DNA from: Alphaproteobacteria bacterium
Lineage (GTDB): Bacteria > Pseudomonadota > Alphaproteobacteria > UBA8366
Reading direction: 5' to 3'
Assembly: GCA_009377445.1 (NCBI GenBank)
Contig: WHUA01000006.1
Location: forward strand, 1-64,000
Length of the DNA stretch: 64,000 bases
Within the stretch, counting starts at the first letter, position 1, and each line of letters begins with the position of its first letter. Made by a program: the position numbers and the translations under genes. The notes under the pieces were generated by a model that worked only from the letters and a program-made list of their open reading frames with translations, made no database searches and had not been told where the DNA came from. Positions 29,166-38,305 of the stretch are shown here, piece by piece.

Positions 29166-29735
29166 ATGATGTCCGGGAACGATATGTCAATGACCGATAC
29201 GAAACGCCAACCTCGCGCTTCCGTGGTGATCGTGATGGGCGTTTCGGGATGCGGCAAGTCGACGATAGGGTCGCTCCTCGCTGCGCGTCTGCAATGCGAA
29301 TTCGCGGACGCGGACTGGTTTCATTCGGGCGCCAACGTCGAGAAGATGCACAGCGGCATTCCTCTGTTGGACGAGGATCGGTGGCCGTGGTTGCGCGCAA
29401 TTACCCAGTGGATCGACGAAAAGCGCCGCGCGGGCGCGCACGGCGTCATCGCCTGCTCCGCCTTGAAACGTCGCTACCGTGATGTTCTGATCGGTGAGCG
29501 CGGGGATGTGCGGCTCGTCTACCTCAAGGGGGACGAAGCCCTGATAGCCCGCAGGATGGCCGCCCGTCATGAACATTTCATGCCGACAAGCCTGCTGCGG
29601 AGCCAGTTCGATGCGCTTGAGGAGCCCGGCCCCGACGAGGCTCCCATTACCGTGTCGATCGAGCCGCGCCCGAGCGAAATCGTGTCGAAAATCTTATCGA
29701 CGATGAGCATGGCTAAGACGAAGCCTTGCGGATGA
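29166..29735 (+). CDS. gntK: Gluconokinase
   Basis: 189 residues. Phosphorylates gluconate to 6-phosphogluconate. It has the P-loop 'VMGVSGCGKSTIGSLLA', the substrate motif 'FADADWFHSGANVEKMHSGI', 'PLLDEDRWPWL' and 'ACSALKRRYRDVL'. AGGAG lies just before the ATG pair at 29166/29169. It lets external gluconate enter the pathway next to gnd. Confidence 0.93.
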   Translation: MMSGNDMSMTDTKRQPRASVVIVMGVSGCGKSTIGSLLAARLQCEFADADWFHSGANVEKMHSGIPLLDEDRWPWLRAITQWIDEKRRAGAHGVIACSALKRRYRDVLIGERGDVRLVYLKGDEALIARRMAARHEHFMPTSLLRSQFDALEEPGPDEAPITVSIEPRPSEIVSKILSTMSMAKTKPCG

Positions 29736-29804
29736 GCCAACCGCAGGTCACAAGAGTAAGCTCAATTCGATCGCCGACCGCGCCGCCGCTCGGGACGGCC
29801 GGCC

Positions 29805-30503
29805 ATGACTAGATCGGGGCCGTCGGATCGGAACGCGCTTAAGCGTGCGGCCGCCGAGGCGGCCGTCGCGGAGGTTGAGAATGGCATGGTGCTCGGGCTT
29901 GGCAGCGGCTCCAGCGCCGCATTCGCGATAGCGGCGCTGGCGGCGCGCGTCGCCGCCGGTCTGCGCATCGTCGGTATACCGACCTCCGAGCGGTCCGCCG
30001 TTTTGGCGCGCCAGCTAGGCGTGCCGCTCGCGAGTTTCGCCGACCATCGCCGGATCGACGTGACGATCGATGGAGCGGATCAGGTCGAGCGTGGCACGCT
30101 CAATCTCGTCAAGGGGCTCGGCGGCGCGCTGCTGCGTGAAAAAATTGTGGCGAGCGCCAGCGACCGGATGATTGTCGTCGTCGACGAGACGAAGCTTGTC
30201 GACCGTTTGGGCGGGAATACGCCGCTGCCCGTCGAGGTCGCCTCGTTCGGCTGGCAGACCGTATTCGATCGTCTGGCGGCGCTTCGCTGCGCGCCGCGGT
30301 TGCGCCTCGCCGACAACAAGCCGTTCATGTCGGATGGCGGCAACTACATCCTCGATTGCGCCATCGCCGAGATTCTTGACCCCGCGAAGCTGGAAGCCCG
30401 GCTCTCGGCTATTGTCGGCGTTGTCGAGAACGGCCTTTTTGTCAGCATGGCGTCCAAGATCATGGTCGGCCGGCCGACCGGTGTCGAGGTGATGGAACGA
30501 TGA
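29805..30503 (+). CDS. rpiA: Ribose-5-phosphate isomerase A
   Basis: 232 residues. Interconverts ribose-5- and ribulose-5-phosphate. Motifs: 'MVLGLGSGSSAAFAI', 'GIPTSERS', 'DVTIDGADQVERGTLNLVKG', 'LGGALLREKIVASAS' (catalytic Glu and Lys) and 'DNKPFMSDGGNYILD'. A 32-codon frame (30500-30598) overlaps its stop by ATGA, but it has no recognisable homology and I do not call it a gene. Confidence 0.94.
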   Translation: MTRSGPSDRNALKRAAAEAAVAEVENGMVLGLGSGSSAAFAIAALAARVAAGLRIVGIPTSERSAVLARQLGVPLASFADHRRIDVTIDGADQVERGTLNLVKGLGGALLREKIVASASDRMIVVVDETKLVDRLGGNTPLPVEVASFGWQTVFDRLAALRCAPRLRLADNKPFMSDGGNYILDCAIAEILDPAKLEARLSAIVGVVENGLFVSMASKIMVGRPTGVEVMER

Positions 30504-30607
30504 AGCGCGCGATCGGTGACGGTGTGTCGAAGTCCTGGGACGATCTCCCGATGGGCGTCTTCAGCGGGGCCCCTCGCATCGCGCTAAATGCCGCGTGACG
30601 GACGCCT

Positions 30608-33010
30608 ATGGCCGCGGAAAATCCTGCACCAGGACATCCGGGCATTCCGGCGCGGTGGACCTCCAGCGCAAAAGGCGGGGTGGGGACGGCGCTCTCCGCG
30701 CAGAGCGCGGTGTGGTTCACGCTGAGTCACGGCATTCTGAACGAGATCTATTATCCGCGCATCGACCAGGCCTGCACACGGGATTTTGGCCTCATCGTCA
30801 CCGATGGGCGCGGCTTTTTCTCAGAGGAGAAGCGCGACGCTACGAGCGTCATCAGGCCCATCATGGCGGGCGTTCCGGCGTTTGCGATCACGAACAGCTG
30901 CAACAAGGGGCGCTACAGGATCGAAAAGACGGTGCTTACAGATCCCAGGCGGGACGTCGTGCTGCAGCGGGTAGATTTTCATGCGCTCGTCGGTACGGTC
31001 GGCGACTATCGTCTCTATGCGCTTCTCGCACCGCATCTCGTCAACAGGGGGGCCGGCAACACGGCTTGGACCGCCGATTACAAAGGCATGCCGATGCTTT
31101 TCGCCGAGGGCGGGGGAAGCGCGCTCGCCCTCGGCTGTTCGGCCCCTTTTCTCGCCCGCTCGGTCGGTTTCGTCGGCGTGTCGGACGGCTGGCAGGATCT
31201 CGTCCGGCACTTCGTGCTCCGCTGGCGGCACGATGAAGCACGCAACGGCAATGTCGCGTTGACCGGCGAGATCGACTTGCGCGCCTGTAGCGGCAGTTTC
31301 GTTCTGGCATTGGGGTTCGGGCGACGTGCCGAAGTTGCCGCGCTTCGTGTGCGCTCCAGCCTTTATGAGGGCTTCGATGCGGCGCGGGCCGAATATGTCG
31401 ACCGTTGGAGCGCATGGCAAGCCTCGCTTCTGCCGCTCGATCGCGCATCCTATCCTGATGCACACAATCCATACCGGGTCGGTACGGCGGTGCTGCGGAC
31501 GCACGAGGCGCGGTCGTTCGCCGGCGGCTACATTGCCAGTCTGTCGGTGCCGTGGGGCTTCGCCAAAGGCGACGAGGATCTCGGCGGCTATCATCTGGTC
31601 TGGCCGCGCGATCTCGTCGAAACGGCCGGCGGCCTGCTCGCCGCGGGCGCGAAGAGCGAGGCGCGGCAGGTCATTCGCTACCTCCAGGCCATCCAGGAAG
31701 CGGACGGCCACTGGCCGCAGAATTGCTGGCTCGACGGCACCGCCTATTGGAATGGAGTGCAGTTGGACGAGTGTGCTTTTCCTATTCTGCTTGTCGATCT
31801 CGCGTGGCGCGAGGGCGCGCTCCCGGAGGCGGAACTGCGTGGCCTTTGGCCGATGGTGGAGCGAGCAGCGGGGTTCATCGTCAGGAACGGTCCGGTCACA
31901 GGACAGGACCGATGGGAGGAGGATGGCGGCTATTCGCCCTTCACGCTCGCTGTCGAGATCGCCGGCCTCTTGGTCGCCGCCGATCTTGCGGACAAAGTCG
32001 CCGCGCCGAGCCAAGCGACCTATCTACGTGAAACCGCCGATATCTGGAACAGTCTGATTGAGCGTTGGATCTACGCCACCAATACGCCACTGGCGAAGGA
32101 AGTCGGCGTCGACGGCTATTACGTTCGCATTGCTCCGCCCGAAACAGCGGACGCTGCATCGCCGCTCGACGGGTTCGTGCCGATCAAGAACCGCCCGCCT
32201 CAGGACAGCAGCCAGCCGGCCTCGCTGATAGTGAGCCCCGACGCGCTCGCCCTTGTGCGATTCGGGCTGCGCTCTCCGGACGATCCGCGCATTCGCAACA
32301 CCGTGCGCGTAGTCGACGCGTTGCTCAAGGTCGACCTGCCCGCCGGGCCGTGCTGGCGTCGCTACAACGGCGACGGTTACGGCGAGCACGAGGACGGCCG
32401 GCCCTTCGACGGCACCGGGATTGGACGGCCGTGGCCGCTTCTCACCGGCGAGCGAGCGCATTATGAACTGGCCGCCGGCGATCACGTTGGGGCGACAGCG
32501 CTGCTCACCGCATTCGAAGGATTAGCGGGCGACGGTCATCTCCTTCCCGAGCAGGTTTGGGACGCGCCCGACATCCTCGAGCGCGAACTCTTCCGTGGCC
32601 GACCATCCGGGTCGGCGATGCCGCTCGCCTGGGCTCATGCCGAACACATCAAGCTGCTTCGCTCCCTAACGGATAGTCGGGTTTTCGACATGCCGCCGCA
32701 ACCGCACCAGCGTTATCAGATCGAGGGTGTGGGGTCACGCCACGATATCTGGCGCTTCAACAACAAATGCCATCACCTGGCAGCGGGTCGGATCCTGCGG
32801 GTCGAATGCCCGGCTGTCGCATCAATCCACTGGAGCGCCGATGGCTGGCGTACGGTTCGCGACACGCCGACTCACAACAGCGGCTTCGGCATTCACTTTG
32901 CCGATATCCATACGTCGGAACTCGCAGTCGGCGAAGAGGTCTATTTCACCATATACTGGCCGGACGAAGATCGCTGGGAGGGCGTCGACTATCGCCTCGA
33001 AATCGGCTGA
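30608..33010 (+). CDS. Glycoside hydrolase family 15 glucoamylase-like enzyme
   Basis: 800 residues. N-terminal super-beta-sandwich domain (about 20-270, 'AVWFTLSHGILNEIYYPRID'), then the (alpha/alpha)6 barrel with the acid in 'GGYHLVWPRDLVETAGGLLA' and the base region 'AMPLAWAHAEHIKLLRSL', and a short C-terminal beta domain. Bacterial GH15 enzymes release glucose from alpha-glucans or act on trehalose. No signal peptide is evident, so it probably acts in the cytoplasm on glycogen-like material, feeding the operon. It is the last gene of the carbon cluster. Confidence 0.93.
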   Translation: MAAENPAPGHPGIPARWTSSAKGGVGTALSAQSAVWFTLSHGILNEIYYPRIDQACTRDFGLIVTDGRGFFSEEKRDATSVIRPIMAGVPAFAITNSCNKGRYRIEKTVLTDPRRDVVLQRVDFHALVGTVGDYRLYALLAPHLVNRGAGNTAWTADYKGMPMLFAEGGGSALALGCSAPFLARSVGFVGVSDGWQDLVRHFVLRWRHDEARNGNVALTGEIDLRACSGSFVLALGFGRRAEVAALRVRSSLYEGFDAARAEYVDRWSAWQASLLPLDRASYPDAHNPYRVGTAVLRTHEARSFAGGYIASLSVPWGFAKGDEDLGGYHLVWPRDLVETAGGLLAAGAKSEARQVIRYLQAIQEADGHWPQNCWLDGTAYWNGVQLDECAFPILLVDLAWREGALPEAELRGLWPMVERAAGFIVRNGPVTGQDRWEEDGGYSPFTLAVEIAGLLVAADLADKVAAPSQATYLRETADIWNSLIERWIYATNTPLAKEVGVDGYYVRIAPPETADAASPLDGFVPIKNRPPQDSSQPASLIVSPDALALVRFGLRSPDDPRIRNTVRVVDALLKVDLPAGPCWRRYNGDGYGEHEDGRPFDGTGIGRPWPLLTGERAHYELAAGDHVGATALLTAFEGLAGDGHLLPEQVWDAPDILERELFRGRPSGSAMPLAWAHAEHIKLLRSLTDSRVFDMPPQPHQRYQIEGVGSRHDIWRFNNKCHHLAAGRILRVECPAVASIHWSADGWRTVRDTPTHNSGFGIHFADIHTSELAVGEEVYFTIYWPDEDRWEGVDYRLEIG

Positions 33011-33176
33011 TCGCCGCGTTCAAATGGGGGGCAGGCGCCGTGCGCTCTCCGGCATCGGATGGTTCGGGGTCACGGTGAATACTCAGTTCGGTGGTTGTTC
33101 ATTTCGGATAAATGTAACGTAATCATGACCGAGCATGTTGTCAGATGCTCAGAAGAGACATGTGTGAAATCAGACA

Positions 33177-33785
33177 CTAGGCTGGGTTGCGGTCGGCACT
33201 AACGATTTTGTGCACGCTGTTGACCCCCATCCTGAGTGTGCTTGCAATCTCGCGAATGGAATGGCCCTGCACCCGGAGCCGCAGAACCTCCTTTGCCTTC
33301 TTATGAGGTCGTCCGCTTGGGCGGCCGAGCTTCTTGTCTGTTCGCGCGAGACCAGCCTTTACCCGCTCGCTGATCATGGAGCGTTCGAATTCTGCGAATA
33401 CGCCAAGCATTTGGAAGAGGGCGCGTCCTGAGGGAGTGCTCGTGTCGAGCCGTTGCTGGTGGAGGTAGAGGTCAACCCGCAATGAGCGGAGATCATCTAG
33501 GAAGTGGACAAGGTCCTGCAGCGAGCGGCCAAGCCGATCCACAGCCCATGCAGCGATCATGTCGAATTGCCTCGCCGTCGCGTCCTTCAGCATTTGATCA
33601 AATGCAGGACGGCCGTTGCGTCCCTTGGCGCCGCTAATGCCGGCGTCCTCATACACGTCCGTAACGGCCCACCCCGCGCGGTTGGCGACCTCCTCCAGCT
33701 CCCGACGCTGATTGGCGGTCGTCTGCTCTCCCGTGCTTACACGAAGATAAAATGCAACGCGTTTGGTAGGATCCGAGTTAGCCAT
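33177..33785 (-). CDS. Serine recombinase (resolvase/invertase family)
   Basis: 202 residues, normal for Tn3-type resolvases. The catalytic serine is Ser17 in 'AFYLRVSTGEQTTANQRREL'; Arg residues follow in 'DRLGRSLQDL' and 'FEFERSMISERVKAGL' style motifs. A C-terminal helix-turn-helix reads 'GHSIREIASTLRMGVNSV'. ATG at 33785 fits the family; the frame continues upstream without homology. It marks the left edge of the mobile mosaic. No transposase is next to it. Confidence 0.9.
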   Translation of the reverse strand: MANSDPTKRVAFYLRVSTGEQTTANQRRELEEVANRAGWAVTDVYEDAGISGAKGRNGRPAFDQMLKDATARQFDMIAAWAVDRLGRSLQDLVHFLDDLRSLRVDLYLHQQRLDTSTPSGRALFQMLGVFAEFERSMISERVKAGLARTDKKLGRPSGRPHKKAKEVLRLRVQGHSIREIASTLRMGVNSVHKIVSADRNPA

Positions 33786-34130
33786 GATCGCAGTCTCCTT
33801 CAACAGTGCTGCGGTTTTGGTCAGGGCGCCGTCAGCGTTGCTGCGCTGGTGGCGCCCAATCTTGCTACCATTGACGATTCCATAAAAAAAGTGTTTTACG
33901 AGAACGAAAATCGTTGGAAAATGGGTGCCAAATACCGCGGGCCAGAGAATGAGATTTACAAGGGGTTTTCCGAGAACACTATCCGACCGCTTGACCTTAA
34001 AGAGCGGACATCCATACGCCAGACAGTGATGTCCGCTTCTGACCCAACTCGGACATTTAGCCATGTCACTTCTTCAGACTAAACACTCGTGGGTAGCGAG
34101 TGGCCTGCACAGGCCAATTCCCGCGCATCC
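33786..34130. other. Non-coding stretch with an inverted repeat
   Basis: No gene seen. A perfect 10-bp inverted repeat, AGCGGACATC / GATGTCCGCT, spans 34003-34037. The low GC content and lack of homology suggest fused remnants at a recombination junction. Confidence 0.4.
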
Positions 34131-34222
34131 AGCACGGACCGATTCGCGCTGCGTCCAGTCGAGTTTAGGAATCTGTCGAACCGTCTCGGCGAGTTCGCGG
34201 GCCATGACGCGGAGGGGTGTGG
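34131..34222 (-). pseudogene. Stub of type I restriction enzyme HsdR C-terminus
   Basis: Directly downstream of hsdM, the minus strand reads 'LRVMARELAETVRQIPKLDW' then 'TQRESVRA', which closely resembles the HsdR C-terminal pattern 'xARELVxxVRxNVTIDWTxRExVRAxLR'. Homology stops after 'VRA'. About 30 of some 1,000 residues are left. hsdS and the helicase/nuclease part are gone. Confidence 0.6.
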
Positions 34223-34237
34223 GAGGGATCGCTTCGA

Positions 34238-35842
34238 TTACCGATCGGGCGCTGGCAATGGGGATAGTCCAAGTTCCTTCAGAAACTCGTTGTGCTTCGC
34301 CGTTGACTCCCGAATCTGCTTCTCGATCTCGACCAACTCCTTATGCGTGGCCGACAGATCGATCGCGACCTCCTGCTTGGCCGTGCTGACATAGCGGGAG
34401 ATGTTCAGGTTGAAGTCGTTGGCCTCAATCTCGTCCATCCCCACGCGTCTGGCGTACCGCTCGATGCTCTCCGGACGCTGCTGATAGGTGTCGATGATCT
34501 TCCCGATATGCTCGTCCGAAAGGTAGTTCTGTCGCTTGCCCTTCTCGAAATGCTCGGACGCGTTGATTAAGAGGACATCATCGGGCTTCTTGCACTTCTT
34601 CAGGACGAGGATGCAGACCGGGATGCCGGTCGAGTAGAACAGGTTCGCCGGCAGGCCGATGACGGTGTCGATGTGCCCGTCGTCGAGGAGCTTGCGGCGG
34701 ATCTTCGCCTCCGCCCCGCCACGGAACAGCACGCCGTGCGGCAGGATGATGGCCATCACACCGTCGTCCTTTAGGTAGTGAAACCCGTGCAGCAGGAAGG
34801 CGAAGTCCGCAGCAGACTTCGGGGCCAGCCCGTAGTTCTTGAAGCGCACGTCCTCGCCCAACGCCTCGTTCGGGTCCCAGCGGTAGCTGAACGGTGGGTT
34901 GGCGACGACCGCATCGAAGTAGGGCTTCTTTGCCGGGTTGGTCTCGCGGAGCATGTCCCAGTCGTTCGTCAGCGTGTCGCCATGGTAGATCTCGAACTCC
35001 GAGTCCTTCACCCCGTGCAGCAGCATGTTCATCCGCGCAAGGTTGTACGTGGTGATGTTCTTCTCCTGTCCGAAGATCTTGCCAATGCCGTGCGGCCCCA
35101 TGCGCTTGCGCACATTGAGCAGCAGCGAGCCCGAGCCGCAGGCGAAGTCCATCACGCTGTCGAGGTGCTTCCGCTTGCCGGTCTTCGGCTCCTGGCTGTC
35201 GAGCGTGACGATCGCGGAGAGGATGTCCGAGATCCGCTGCGGCGTGTAGAACTCACCGGCCTTCTTGCCTGAGCCGGCGGCGAACTGGCCGATCAGGTAC
35301 TCGTAGGCGTCGCCGAGGGTGTCACTGTCCGTGGAGAACTCCGCGAGGCCCTCGGCTATCTTGGTGATGATCGTGCAGAGCTTCGCGTTCCGGTCCGGGT
35401 AGGTCTTGCCGAGCTTATCGGAGCCGAGATTGATTTCCGAGAAAAGCCCGGAGAACGTGCTCTGGAACGATTCGTTCTCGATGTACTTGAAGCCGGCCTG
35501 GAGCGTGTTGAGCAGCTCGCCGTCCTGTGTGCGGGCCATATGGGCGATGCTGGCCCAGAGGTGCTCGGGGCGGATGACGTAATGCGCTTTGAGCCGCATC
35601 TGCATCTCGAACGCTGACACATCTCCGGGGTTCTGCTCGTACCAGACAGACAGGGAGGACCGCCCGCCATTGCCGATGGCGTTCGGGTCAGGGTAGTCAC
35701 GCCCGAGTTCCTTCTTCGCGGCCTGCTCGTAGTTGTCCGAGAGGTAGCGGAGGAACAGGAACGCGAGCATGTAGTCGCGAAAGTCGTCCGCGTTCATCGC
35801 CCCGCGGAGCTGATCGGCGAGCGGCGGCAAGGGTGGGGTCAT
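34238..35842 (-). CDS. hsdM: Type I restriction-modification DNA methyltransferase subunit
   Basis: 534 residues, normal length. N-terminal HsdM_N helical domain ('LADQLRGAMNADDFRDYMLA'), then an N6-adenine methyltransferase domain with the SAM motif 'DFACGSGSLLLNVRK' and the catalytic 'NPPFSYRW'. No specificity (hsdS) or intact restriction (hsdR) gene is present, so methylation would need an hsdS elsewhere. The start codon at 35842 is fused head-on to a truncated phage gene, so its native promoter is probably lost. Confidence 0.93.
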   Translation of the reverse strand: MTPPLPPLADQLRGAMNADDFRDYMLAFLFLRYLSDNYEQAAKKELGRDYPDPNAIGNGGRSSLSVWYEQNPGDVSAFEMQMRLKAHYVIRPEHLWASIAHMARTQDGELLNTLQAGFKYIENESFQSTFSGLFSEINLGSDKLGKTYPDRNAKLCTIITKIAEGLAEFSTDSDTLGDAYEYLIGQFAAGSGKKAGEFYTPQRISDILSAIVTLDSQEPKTGKRKHLDSVMDFACGSGSLLLNVRKRMGPHGIGKIFGQEKNITTYNLARMNMLLHGVKDSEFEIYHGDTLTNDWDMLRETNPAKKPYFDAVVANPPFSYRWDPNEALGEDVRFKNYGLAPKSAADFAFLLHGFHYLKDDGVMAIILPHGVLFRGGAEAKIRRKLLDDGHIDTVIGLPANLFYSTGIPVCILVLKKCKKPDDVLLINASEHFEKGKRQNYLSDEHIGKIIDTYQQRPESIERYARRVGMDEIEANDFNLNISRYVSTAKQEVAIDLSATHKELVEIEKQIRESTAKHNEFLKELGLSPLPAPDR

Positions 35843-36041
35843 CGCCGCCATCTTCCTCGCCAAGGCGCGGTGCGGCTGGCGCGAGGGCGAGGGCATCGAG
35901 GGCGCGCGCACCGTCAACAACACCCAGATCAACATCTCAATACCCGAGCGCATGAGCGAGCAGGAGTTCCGCTCGATCATCGATGGAACATTTCGTGAAC
36001 GACAGAAGGAGGCCGACAGTGGCCCGCAGAAAGAAGACTAG
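35841..36041 (+). pseudogene. C-terminal fragment of a phage terminase small subunit-like protein
   Basis: An open frame without a start reads 'IAAIFLAKARCGWREGEGIE', then 'TVNNTQINISIPERMSEQEF', and stops at 36041. The 'A-I-F-x-L-K-x-R-x-G-W-R-E' pattern is common near the C-terminus of phage small terminase or DNA-packaging proteins, and a large terminase follows. The N-terminal part was removed by the junction with hsdM. Confidence 0.55.
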
Positions 36042-36231
36042 TCTCCCCACGTCCCTCGGAGGCGTGCGCATCACGCCGAAGCCCGTCATCGCGCCCCCGC
36101 CGAAGGCCCCGGACGGGCAGGTCATCCGCAACCGCATGGCCGCCAAGGCGCGCCGCAAGCCCGGCCCGGCGAAGGGCAACTCGTCGGGACGGTTCTCCCC
36201 GAACCGTGGCCCTGGGCGCTTCGGCCACTAG
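36019..36231 (+). CDS. Small basic phage-region protein
   Basis: 70 residues from a GTG at 36019. AAGGAGG six bases upstream decides this start over the ATG at 35983. The sequence is Pro/Arg/Lys/Gly-rich and low complexity ('KPVIAPPPKAPDGQVIRNR', 'GRFSPNRGPGRFGH'). It overlaps the terminase fragment upstream and ends 1 bp before the large terminase. Function unknown. Confidence 0.6.
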   Translation: MARRKKTSLPTSLGGVRITPKPVIAPPPKAPDGQVIRNRMAAKARRKPGPAKGNSSGRFSPNRGPGRFGH

Positions 36232-36232
36232 C

Positions 36233-37579
36233 ATGCGCGCCGACGTCACACCGACCAGCTTCCAGCAGGCCGTGCTCCGCTTCCGCGGCCACTGCAACGT
36301 GCTGAACGCGGGCGGTCGCGGCTCGGGCAAGTCGTTCTCCATGATGCTCGACCTGCTCGACCACATGCGCGAGCACGGCCCGGACGCGCGCCCGCTGGTG
36401 CTGCGCGAGCAGTGGGCCGGGCTTCAGGAGCTTCAGCTGGAGCTGCTCGACCTCTGCTCCGCCGTCTCCGGCTCGGCCCAGCGCAACAAGGCGGAGGGGA
36501 CGATCACGCTGCCGACGGGCGGCGTCGTGACATTCAGCAACGTCGCCGACGAGAACAGCTACGCCCGCCACCAGGGCCGGAGCTACACCGGCCTGTTCGC
36601 CGACGAGGTCGGGAACTACCCGCCGCAGGCCTTCCGCTTCCTCCAGCTCGTGCGCTCCAACCTCCGCGTGCCGAGCGGTCGCCGCGTCGCCATTCACTGG
36701 ACGGCCAACCCGCACGGCCGCAGCCACACCGTTCTCCTCCGGCAGTTCATCTCCAAGGCCCCACCCTGGCATCCGTTCCAGGACCCCTCCGGCGACTGGT
36801 GGATATGGACGACCTCCACGCTGGAGGACAACCCGCACATCGACCGCGCCGCCTATCGTCGGCAGCTCGTCGCGGCGACGGGCTCCGACACGGCGCTCGC
36901 CGACGCGTGGATACGCGGCGACTGGTCGGTGCTCGGCGGCGTGATGTTCGATCTCTTCGACCCCGCCGTACACATAATCCCACACGTCCGCTACCCTGAC
37001 ATGCGCCTGCTGTGCGGCGGCGACTGGGGCACGGCGGCCCCGTCCACCTGCATCCTCCTGGGCCGTCTTCGCGCGCCGGTCGGCCGCCTGCGCTACGGCT
37101 CCATCATCGCGCTGGACGAGGTAGACACCGCCGATCCCTCGGACCTCTCCCTGGGCAACGGCGCGCCGCCGCAGATGTTCGCCGAGCAGATACGGGAGAT
37201 GGCCGCCCGCCACGGCTGCCAGTATCCCCAGGTCGTCATGGACGACGCGCGCGGGCTCCAGAGCGAGACCGTAATCGGGCTCCTGCGCGAGAACGGCATC
37301 CACGCCCGCAAGCCGTCGCGCAAGGACCGCGTCGGGCAGTGGGCGCTGATCCGCCAGCTCCTCGCCAACGCGATCACGGGCGACGGACCGGGGCTCTACT
37401 TCACGCCGCGCTGCCCGCATCTTCTGGAGACCCTGCCGGAGGCCCCGCGCGGCACGCTCCGGCCCGAGGACACCGATCCCAAGTGGCAGCGCGACCACTG
37501 GCTCGACGGTCTCGCCTACGGCGTCCGCGACCTTCACACCCGCCAGCTCACTGGCGGCTCCGTAATCGGTATGTATTGA
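36233..37579 (+). CDS. Phage terminase large subunit
   Basis: 448 residues. ATPase: Walker A 'NAGGRGSGKS' (residues 25-34), Walker B 'GLFADEVGNYPP' (Asp124, Glu125). RNase H-like nuclease: 'GGDWGTAAPSTCILLG', 'VVMDDARG' and late 'DHWLDGLAYGV' supply the metal-binding acids. It packages phage DNA into heads. ATG 36233 follows the upstream stop by one base; a GTG at 36206 is the alternative. No portal, protease or capsid gene follows, so the packaging module is isolated. Confidence 0.88.
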   Translation: MRADVTPTSFQQAVLRFRGHCNVLNAGGRGSGKSFSMMLDLLDHMREHGPDARPLVLREQWAGLQELQLELLDLCSAVSGSAQRNKAEGTITLPTGGVVTFSNVADENSYARHQGRSYTGLFADEVGNYPPQAFRFLQLVRSNLRVPSGRRVAIHWTANPHGRSHTVLLRQFISKAPPWHPFQDPSGDWWIWTTSTLEDNPHIDRAAYRRQLVAATGSDTALADAWIRGDWSVLGGVMFDLFDPAVHIIPHVRYPDMRLLCGGDWGTAAPSTCILLGRLRAPVGRLRYGSIIALDEVDTADPSDLSLGNGAPPQMFAEQIREMAARHGCQYPQVVMDDARGLQSETVIGLLRENGIHARKPSRKDRVGQWALIRQLLANAITGDGPGLYFTPRCPHLLETLPEAPRGTLRPEDTDPKWQRDHWLDGLAYGVRDLHTRQLTGGSVIGMY

Positions 37580-37597
37580 GAAAGGAGTCACAAGACC

Positions 37598-38305
37598 ATG
37601 ACGCACATTGTTGACATCGAGAGGGCTGTACCGCCCGTGAGCAAGGAGGTCCGGGGCGTCGTCGTCCGCATCGACATCCCCCCCTCCAACCACCCCGGCA
37701 TGATCCGGGGCGACGGACCCGGCGCGCAGTCCGGACGCGCCGCGCTCGGGCACCTCTACGACGCCTGGGGCAAGATCCAGGACGCCGCCAAGGTGGTGAC
37801 CGACAAGGGCCGCCTCGCGGCGGCGGCGCAGCCCTTCGCGGAGCGGGCGCTCGACCGCGCCAGCCGGGCGCTCGACACGCTCACGCAGCAGACCGAGCAC
37901 CTCGACCGGGAGATCGCCGCCGCGATCACGCCGCCCCAGTCCGACGCCCGCGCGGGCGAGATACGAAACTATTGGCTGGCCCGCGCGGGAACGGCGACCA
38001 AGGGCAAGGCGAGCCTGACCGCGTTCACCGGGCTCCGCGCCGCCATCGAGGAGGGCGACCTCGTCACGATGAGCGCCGTGCTGTCCGCGCCCGCCTATCT
38101 CTCTGGGCTGACGCAGGAGCAGCAAGGGCTGCTGCGCCTCGCGGCAGCGCGGCGGGTGGTGCCCGACCACGTCGCGCGGCGCGAGGAGACGGACACCGCA
38201 ATCGCCCGCGTGCGGGGCGCCATCGATGACTTCTCCGCCACCATGGCGCGGAGCCTGAAGGATTGGCGCGACGACGACCACCGGCACCTGGAGACGCTGC
38301 GATGA
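37598..38305 (+). CDS. Hypothetical phage-region protein, coiled-coil
   Basis: 235 residues, AAAGGAG upstream of the ATG. Rich in Ala, Arg and Asp, with long predicted helices ('AAQPFAERALDRASRALDTL' to 'DREIAAAIT' and 'RVRGAIDDFSATMARSLKDW'). No family recognised. Composition is very GC-rich like the terminase, and it is likely in the same unit. Its stop overlaps the next ATG. Confidence 0.6.
   Translation: MTHIVDIERAVPPVSKEVRGVVVRIDIPPSNHPGMIRGDGPGAQSGRAALGHLYDAWGKIQDAAKVVTDKGRLAAAAQPFAERALDRASRALDTLTQQTEHLDREIAAAITPPQSDARAGEIRNYWLARAGTATKGKASLTAFTGLRAAIEEGDLVTMSAVLSAPAYLSGLTQEQQGLLRLAAARRVVPDHVARREETDTAIARVRGAIDDFSATMARSLKDWRDDDHRHLETLR

Noticed and set aside
30500..30598. 32-codon frame overlapping the rpiA stop by ATGA
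   Set aside because: No homology, and the next gene has its own start; coincidence cannot be excluded.
36122..38287. 721-residue minus-strand frame opposite the terminase block
   Set aside because: Terminase motifs are clear on the plus strand; the long frame arises from very high GC.
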